Part shown: piece by piece, positions 59,096-64,000 of the stretch | Layout: every line of letters begins with the position of its first letter | Numbering within the stretch: position 1 is the first letter of the stretch | Source of the DNA: Pseudomonas putida | GTDB lineage: Bacteria; Pseudomonadota; Gammaproteobacteria; Pseudomonadales; Pseudomonadaceae | Length of the DNA stretch: 64,000 nucleotides | Assembly (NCBI RefSeq): GCF_003228315.1 | Contig: NZ_CP029693.1 | Coordinates: forward strand, 248,001-312,000 | Direction of reading: 5' to 3' | Translations under genes and position numbers: made by a program | The notes under the pieces: generated by a model | What the model was told of the DNA's origin: nothing | Seen by the model: the letters and a program-made list of their open reading frames with translations, nothing else | The model's database searches: none

Positions 59096-61645
59096 ATGGG
59101 CAATATCAAACAAGACGCCATGCCGGTGATCCGCGACCTGCGCGATTTCGACCAGCGCTCCGGCAACCTTCTGGAACGCCTGGTGTTCAACTTCCGCCCG
59201 CTGTTCATGCTGCTGATGGCGCTGACCACGGTGCTGCTGGGCTACATGGCGATCACCCGCCTGGAGCTGCGCCCCAGCTTCGAAAAAATGATTCCGCAGA
59301 GCCAGCCCTACATCCAGAACTTCCTGGAAAACCGCGCCTCGTTGCGCGGCCTGGGCAACTCGGTGCGGGTGGTGGTGGAGAACACCCATGGCGATATTTT
59401 CGACCCCGAATACCTGGACGTGCTCAAGCAGGTCAACGATCAACTATTCCTCACCGACGGCGTCGACCGCGCCTGGATGAAGTCGCTGTGGAGCCCGGGC
59501 GTGCGCTGGACCGAAGTCACCGAGGACGGCTTCCAGGGCGGGCCGGTGATGCCCGACACCTATTCGGGCAAGCCGGAGCAGATCGAACAGCTGCGCCAGA
59601 ACATCGCCCGCGCGGGTCTTGTGGGCAGTCTGGTGGCCAGCGATTTCAAGTCGAGCATGCTGGTGGTGCCGCTGCTGGACAAGGCCGCCGCTGGTGGCCA
59701 ACGCATCAACTACCACGCCTTTTCGCAGATGCTCGAGGAGCAGCTGCGCGACAAGATCGAATTCGCCGGTGACGCTTCGGCGCGCAAGGCGGGGAAGGAA
59801 GGCCGCTCCAAGAAACATGAGCCGCATTACAAGGTACGCGTGATCGGCTTCGCCAAGCTGATGGGCGACCTGATCGACGGCCTGATCCAGGTGATGATGT
59901 TCTTCGGTTTGGCGGTGGTCACCTCGCTGGTGATCATCTATGCCTACACCCGGTGCGTGCGCAGTACCTTGCTGGTGGTCGGCTGCTCGCTGATCGCGGT
60001 GGTCTGGCAACTGGGCATCGTCGCCTGGCTGGGCTACGCCATCGACCCGTACTCGGTGCTGGTGCCATTCCTGATCTTCGCCATCGGCGTGTCCCACGCG
60101 GCGCAGAAGATGAATGGCATCATGCAGGACATCGCCCGGGGCACCCACAAACTGATCGCCGCGCGCTACACCTTCCGCCGCCTGTTCATTGCCGGGGTCA
60201 CGGCGCTACTGGCCGATGCCGTGGGCTTTGCGGTGCTGATGCTGATCGACATCCCGGTGATCCAGGACCTGGCGATCACCGCCAGCATCGGCGTCGCGGT
60301 GTTGATCTTCACCTCGCTGCTGCTGATGCCAGTGGCGCTGTCCTACATCGGCGTCGGTGCCAAGGCTGCCGAGCGCGCGCTGAAAATCGACACCCGTGCC
60401 GAGAAGAGCAAAGGCTTCGGCCGACTCTGGGATTTGCTCGACCGCTTCACCACTGCCAAGTGGGCGACCGCCGCCGTGCTGGTGGCGACGCTGATGGGCG
60501 TCGGTGGTTTCGTGGTCAGCCAGCAGCTGAAAATCGGCGACCTGGAAAGCGGGGCGCCGGAGCTGCGCGTCGACTCGCGCTACAACCGCGACAACGCCTA
60601 CATTACCAGCCACTACGCGCTGTCCAGCGACCTGTTCGCGGTGATGATCAAGACCGCGCCCGAAGGCTGCCTGAACTACAAGACCCTGATCCTCGCCGAC
60701 CGCCTGGCCTGGGAGCTGCAGCAGTATCCGGGGGTGCAGGCCACGGCTTCGCTGGTCAACGCGGTACGGCAGATCACCGCCGGCACCTACGAAGGCAACC
60801 CCAAGCTCAACAGCATCCAGCGCAACCAGGACGTGCTCAACTATGCCGCGCAGCAGGCCTCGGTGAACTCGCCGGAGCTCTTCAATACCGACTGCTCGCT
60901 GATGCCGGTGATCACTTTCCTCAAGGACCACAAGGCCGAAACCCTGGACGCCGTGGTGGCGATCGCCGACAAGTTCGCCCGCGAGAACAGCACCCCGGAT
61001 CGGCAGTTCCTGCTGGCCGCCGGCAGTGCCGGGATCGAGGCGGCGACCAACATCGTGGTGCGCGAAGCCAACCACACCATGCTGCTGTACGTGTACGCGG
61101 CAGTGACGCTGTTCTGCCTGATCACCTTCCGCAGCTGGCGGGCCACGCTGGTGGCGCTGTTGCCACTGGTGCTGACTTCGATCCTCTGCGAGGCGCTGAT
61201 GGTGGCCATGGGCATCGGCGTGAAGGTCGCGACCCTGCCGGTGATCGCCCTCGGGGTGGGCATCGGCGTGGACTACGCCTTGTACCTGCTCAGCGTGCAA
61301 TTGCACTTCCAGCGTCAGGGCCTGCCGCTGTCCCAGGCCTACCGCAACGCGGTGTCCTTCACCGGCCGCGTGGTCGGGCTGGTGGGCATCACCCTGGCCG
61401 CTGGCGTGGTGTGCTGGGTGTGGTCGCCGATCAAGTTCCAGGCCGACATGGGCATCCTGCTGACCTTCATGTTCCTGTGGAACATGCTCGGGGCGCTGAT
61501 TCTGATCCCGGCGCTGTCGTATTTCCTGCTGCGCAGGCCCTCGCTTATCGAACAGGTGAATCCGGCTCAGCCGGTGGCCCGTGTCGATGGTTGCGCCCCT
61601 TCCGAAAAACCGGGGGCGCGTCATGCCCTCACATTGTCTGAGTAG
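59096..61645 (+). CDS. MMPL/RND-superfamily transporter
   Basis: An 849-residue inner-membrane protein with two halves, each one span followed by a periplasmic loop and then a five-span bundle. The first span (FMLLMALTTVLLGYMAITRLELRPS) is near residue 40; the bundles hold GVSHAAQKMNGIMQDIARG and PVIALGVGIGVDYALYLLSVQLHFQRQG, typical of hopanoid/lipid-type MMPL exporters. The ATG at 59096 follows GCGAGAACCC; the frame is open upstream into the previous gene, which is not plausible. With DUF1302 and DUF1329 it likely exports or imports a hydrophobic molecule. Confidence 0.88.
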   Translation: MGNIKQDAMPVIRDLRDFDQRSGNLLERLVFNFRPLFMLLMALTTVLLGYMAITRLELRPSFEKMIPQSQPYIQNFLENRASLRGLGNSVRVVVENTHGDIFDPEYLDVLKQVNDQLFLTDGVDRAWMKSLWSPGVRWTEVTEDGFQGGPVMPDTYSGKPEQIEQLRQNIARAGLVGSLVASDFKSSMLVVPLLDKAAAGGQRINYHAFSQMLEEQLRDKIEFAGDASARKAGKEGRSKKHEPHYKVRVIGFAKLMGDLIDGLIQVMMFFGLAVVTSLVIIYAYTRCVRSTLLVVGCSLIAVVWQLGIVAWLGYAIDPYSVLVPFLIFAIGVSHAAQKMNGIMQDIARGTHKLIAARYTFRRLFIAGVTALLADAVGFAVLMLIDIPVIQDLAITASIGVAVLIFTSLLLMPVALSYIGVGAKAAERALKIDTRAEKSKGFGRLWDLLDRFTTAKWATAAVLVATLMGVGGFVVSQQLKIGDLESGAPELRVDSRYNRDNAYITSHYALSSDLFAVMIKTAPEGCLNYKTLILADRLAWELQQYPGVQATASLVNAVRQITAGTYEGNPKLNSIQRNQDVLNYAAQQASVNSPELFNTDCSLMPVITFLKDHKAETLDAVVAIADKFARENSTPDRQFLLAAGSAGIEAATNIVVREANHTMLLYVYAAVTLFCLITFRSWRATLVALLPLVLTSILCEALMVAMGIGVKVATLPVIALGVGIGVDYALYLLSVQLHFQRQGLPLSQAYRNAVSFTGRVVGLVGITLAAGVVCWVWSPIKFQADMGILLTFMFLWNMLGALILIPALSYFLLRRPSLIEQVNPAQPVARVDGCAPSEKPGARHALTLSE

Positions 61646-61652
61646 TTCAATC

Positions 61653-63431
61653 ATGTCCGAATACAAAGCCCCCCTGCGCGACATGCGCTTCGTGCTCAAT
61701 GAAGTTTTCGAGGTGTCCCGGCTATGGGCCAACATGCCCGGCCTGGCCGAGGTCGTTGACGAAGAGACCGCTGCGGCGATCCTCGAAGAGGCTGGCAAGA
61801 TCAGCGCCGGCAGCATCGCGCCCCTGCGTCGCAGCGGTGACGAACAAGGCTGTGCCTGGGACAACGGTTCGGTGACGGTCCCGCACGGTTTTGCCGAGGC
61901 GTATCAGGCCTTCGCCGCAGGCGGTTGGGTCGGTGTCGGTGGCGAACCACGGTTCGGCGGCATGGGCATGCCCAAGGCGATCTCCGCGCAGGTAGAGGAA
62001 ATGGTCGCCTCGGCCAACCTGTCGTTCGGTACCTACCCGATGCTCACGGCGGGCGCCTGCCTGTCGCTCAACGCTCACGCCAGTGAAGAACTCAAGGCCG
62101 CGTATCTGCCGAACCTGTATGCCGGCATCTGGAGCGGCTCGATGTGCCTGACCGAAGCCCACGCCGGCACCGACCTGGGCATGATCCGCACCCGCGCCGA
62201 ACCCCAGGACGATGGCAGCTACAAGGTCAGCGGCAGCAAGATTTTCATCACCGGCGGCGAGCACGACCTGACCGAAAACATCATCCATCTGGTGCTCGCG
62301 CGCCTGCCGGATGCACCGCCAGGGCCCAAGGGCATCTCGCTGTTCCTGGTGCCCAAGGTGCTGGTCAATGCCGATGGATCCCTGGGAGAGCGCAATTCGC
62401 TGTCCTGCGGATCCATCGAGCACAAGATGGGCATCAAGGGCTCGGCCACCTGCGTGATGAACTTCGACGGTGCCACCGGCTGGATCGTCGACGCGCCGAA
62501 CAAGGGCCTGGCGGCGATGTTCACCATGATGAACTACGAGCGTCTGGGTGTCGGTATTCAGGGCCTGGCCCAGGGCGAACGCTCCTATCAAAGCGCCGTC
62601 GCCTACGCCCGCGACCGCCTGCAAAGCCGTGCGCCCACCGGTGCGCAGAACAAGGACAAAGCCGCCGACCCGATCATCGTGCACCCCGACGTGCGTCGCA
62701 TGCTGCTGACCATGAAGGCCTTGAACGAAGGTGGTCGCGCGTTCTCCAGCTACGTCGCGCTGCAACTGGACACCGCCAAGTACAGCGAAGACCCGGCGAC
62801 CCGCCAGCGCGCCCAGGAGCTGGTGGCCTTGCTGACCCCGGTGGCCAAGTCATTTCTCACCGACATGGCGCTGGAAAGCACCCTGCACGGGCAGATGATT
62901 TTTGGCGGCCACGGCTACATTCGCGAGTGGGGCCAGGAGCAGCTGGTGCGCGATGTGCGCATCACCCAGATCTACGAAGGCACCAACGGCATCCAGTCCC
63001 TGGACCTGGCCGGACGCAAGATCGTCGGTAGCGGCGGGGCGCTTTACCGTTTGTTCGCTTCGGAGGTTCGCCACTTCACCGCCAATGCCGGCGCCGATCT
63101 GGGCGAGTTCACCCAGCCGCTGAACGCCGCGGTCGACACCCTCGATGAATTGACTGAGTGGTTGCTCGACCGCGCCCAACACAACCCGAATGAAGTCGGC
63201 GCGGCCTCGGTCGAGTACCTGCAGGTGTTTGGCTACACCGCTTACGCCTACATGTGGGCCTTGATGGCCAAAGCGGCCCGGGGCAAACAGGGCGAGGACG
63301 ATTTCTATGCCAGCAAGCTCGGTACGGCGCGCTTCTACTTTACCCGCCTGCTGCCGCGTATCCACTCGCTGAGCGCTTCGGTCAAGGCCGGCAGTGAAAG
63401 CCTTTATTTGCTGGACGCGGTGCAGTTTTGA
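61653..63431 (+). CDS. Acyl-CoA dehydrogenase (long, about 590 residues)
   Basis: A 592-residue FAD enzyme of the acyl-CoA dehydrogenase family, with the C-terminal extension seen in FadE-type proteins for medium/long chains. CLTEAHAGTDLGMIRTRA near residue 165 and KISGSKIFITGGEHD-like segment near 195 are flavin-loop signatures; GGHGYIREWGQEQLVRDVRITQIYEGTNGIQSLDL near 420 carries the catalytic Glu. It introduces a double bond into an acyl-CoA. The ATG at 61653 is 7 nt after the RND stop, so the genes are tightly linked. Confidence 0.9.
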   Translation: MSEYKAPLRDMRFVLNEVFEVSRLWANMPGLAEVVDEETAAAILEEAGKISAGSIAPLRRSGDEQGCAWDNGSVTVPHGFAEAYQAFAAGGWVGVGGEPRFGGMGMPKAISAQVEEMVASANLSFGTYPMLTAGACLSLNAHASEELKAAYLPNLYAGIWSGSMCLTEAHAGTDLGMIRTRAEPQDDGSYKVSGSKIFITGGEHDLTENIIHLVLARLPDAPPGPKGISLFLVPKVLVNADGSLGERNSLSCGSIEHKMGIKGSATCVMNFDGATGWIVDAPNKGLAAMFTMMNYERLGVGIQGLAQGERSYQSAVAYARDRLQSRAPTGAQNKDKAADPIIVHPDVRRMLLTMKALNEGGRAFSSYVALQLDTAKYSEDPATRQRAQELVALLTPVAKSFLTDMALESTLHGQMIFGGHGYIREWGQEQLVRDVRITQIYEGTNGIQSLDLAGRKIVGSGGALYRLFASEVRHFTANAGADLGEFTQPLNAAVDTLDELTEWLLDRAQHNPNEVGAASVEYLQVFGYTAYAYMWALMAKAARGKQGEDDFYASKLGTARFYFTRLLPRIHSLSASVKAGSESLYLLDAVQF

Positions 63432-63448
63432 ATCAGGAAAGCCCAACC

Positions 63449-64000
63449 ATGCTGAAGACCAAAATCATGCCGCCGGCAGCCGGTGCCTACAGCTACCCGC
63501 TGTTGATCAAGAGCCTGCTGCTGTCGGGGGTGCGATACGCACCCGACAACGAAATCGTTTACGCCGACAAGCTGCGCTACAGCTACCGGACTCTCATCGA
63601 GCGGATCCATCGCCTGGCCAATGCGCTGACCGCCGCCGGGGTCAAGGCCGGGGATACCGTGGCCATGCTCGACTGGGACAGTCACCGCTATCTGGAGTGC
63701 TTCTTCGCGGTGCCGATGATCGGCGCGGTGTTGCACACGGTGAACATTCGCCTGTCGCCGGAGCAGGTGCTGTTCACCATGAACCACGCCGAGGACGACC
63801 TGGTGCTGGTGCATGATGATTTTTTGCCGATGATCGAGCAGATTCATCAGGGCCTGGACACCGTCAAGGGCTATATCCGCCTGACCGACGACGTCGCACC
63901 CGACACCGTGCTTCCCGTGTTGGGCGAGTATGAAAACCTGCTGTCCCAGGCAGCCAGCCACCATGACTTTGCCGATTTCGACGAGAACTCGGTGGCGACC
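63449..64000 (+). CDS. Fatty acyl-CoA ligase, AMP-forming (3' part missing)
   Basis: 184 codons are visible before the right edge. The start of the AMP-binding fold is clear: LRYSYRTLIERIHRLANALTAAGVKAGDTVAMLDWDSHRYLECFFAVPMIGAVLHTVNIRLSP. This is the pattern of medium/long-chain acyl-CoA synthetases. It activates a carboxylic acid with ATP and CoA, giving the substrate of the preceding acyl-CoA dehydrogenase, 17 nt upstream. CAGGAAAG precedes the ATG. The catalytic AMP motif lies beyond the window. Confidence 0.86.
   Translation, partial: MLKTKIMPPAAGAYSYPLLIKSLLLSGVRYAPDNEIVYADKLRYSYRTLIERIHRLANALTAAGVKAGDTVAMLDWDSHRYLECFFAVPMIGAVLHTVNIRLSPEQVLFTMNHAEDDLVLVHDDFLPMIEQIHQGLDTVKGYIRLTDDVAPDTVLPVLGEYENLLSQAASHHDFADFDENSVAT

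Noticed and set aside
60206..61864. Long open frame antisense to the RND gene (about 552 codons)
   Set aside because: Low-complexity Gln/His/Arg protein and no ribosome site; the sense strand carries clear transporter motifs.

Overview
The window reads as a chromosomal segment of a high-GC gammaproteobacterium of the genus Pseudomonas, most likely the P. fluorescens group. The clearest signs are at least fourteen paired, inverted REP elements (REPINs, core GCGAGCAGGCTCGC) in the gene boundaries, a CioAB-type quinol oxidase, and gene families typical of that genus. No tRNA, rRNA, prophage, insertion sequence or CRISPR array was seen. The species assignment is inference.

Layout. 1-3 kb: the edge of a surface-polysaccharide locus (outer-membrane barrel protein and an RfaH-type antiterminator on the minus strand; a UDP-glucuronate epimerase-like gene on the plus strand). 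3-9 kb: a minus-strand operon-like run with a PuuA-like glutamine synthetase, a PuuB-like FAD oxidase and a nitrate/sulfonate/taurine-type ABC importer. 9-22.7 kb: a molybdenum-cofactor block (moaCDE-chrA, lysR, moaB-moeA, moaA-bestrophin) next to a YdeP-like molybdopterin oxidoreductase and the cioA-cioB-DUF2474 oxidase. 22.8-24.5 kb: CAP-domain and SleB-like envelope proteins. 24.5-28.2 kb: a second epimerase with a polyprenyl-phosphate glycosyltransferase, a LAB_N membrane protein and an ArnT-like transferase. 28.5-37.9 kb: mixed single genes (DoxX, soluble CZB chemoreceptor, long ProA-like dehydrogenase, BON protein, cyanate-detoxifying cynT-cynS, GNAT, topB, DUF427). 38-42.5 kb: MFS transporter and GMC oxidoreductase divergent from a LysR regulator. 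42.6-47.8 kb: AlkD-like protein, Kef-type antiporter, and a sulfite dehydrogenase whose cytochrome gene is frameshifted. 48-53.6 kb: a catabolic cluster (quinone oxidoreductase, TauD-like dioxygenase, BKACE, MFS, AraC regulator). 53.9-64 kb: a hydrophobic-substrate cluster (hydrolase, DUF1302, DUF1329, YCF48-like, MMPL/RND, acyl-CoA dehydrogenase, acyl-CoA ligase running off the end).

The strongest new signal is a five-copy composite DNA motif with exact spacing (ATAGA, 5 nt, TCGAT, 15 nt, AGTGATTRGACR). One copy lies in front of, and points toward, each of five transcription units between 11.9 and 17.6 kb: moaCDE(-chrA), lysR, moaB-moeA, moaA-bestrophin and ydeP(-cioAB). The first half carries an invariant T-N11-A, as in LysR-family operators, and the second half contains a -35-like TTRGAC. 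I infer that the LysR protein encoded inside the cluster controls a dedicated cofactor/oxidoreductase/oxidase regulon that also includes two anion-permeation proteins.

Other points worth a look are a one-base frameshift in a poly-C tract of the sulfite dehydrogenase cytochrome, a 12-bp perfect inverted repeat before the qor-tauD-BKACE genes, and a possible galacturonic-acid lipid A modification module.
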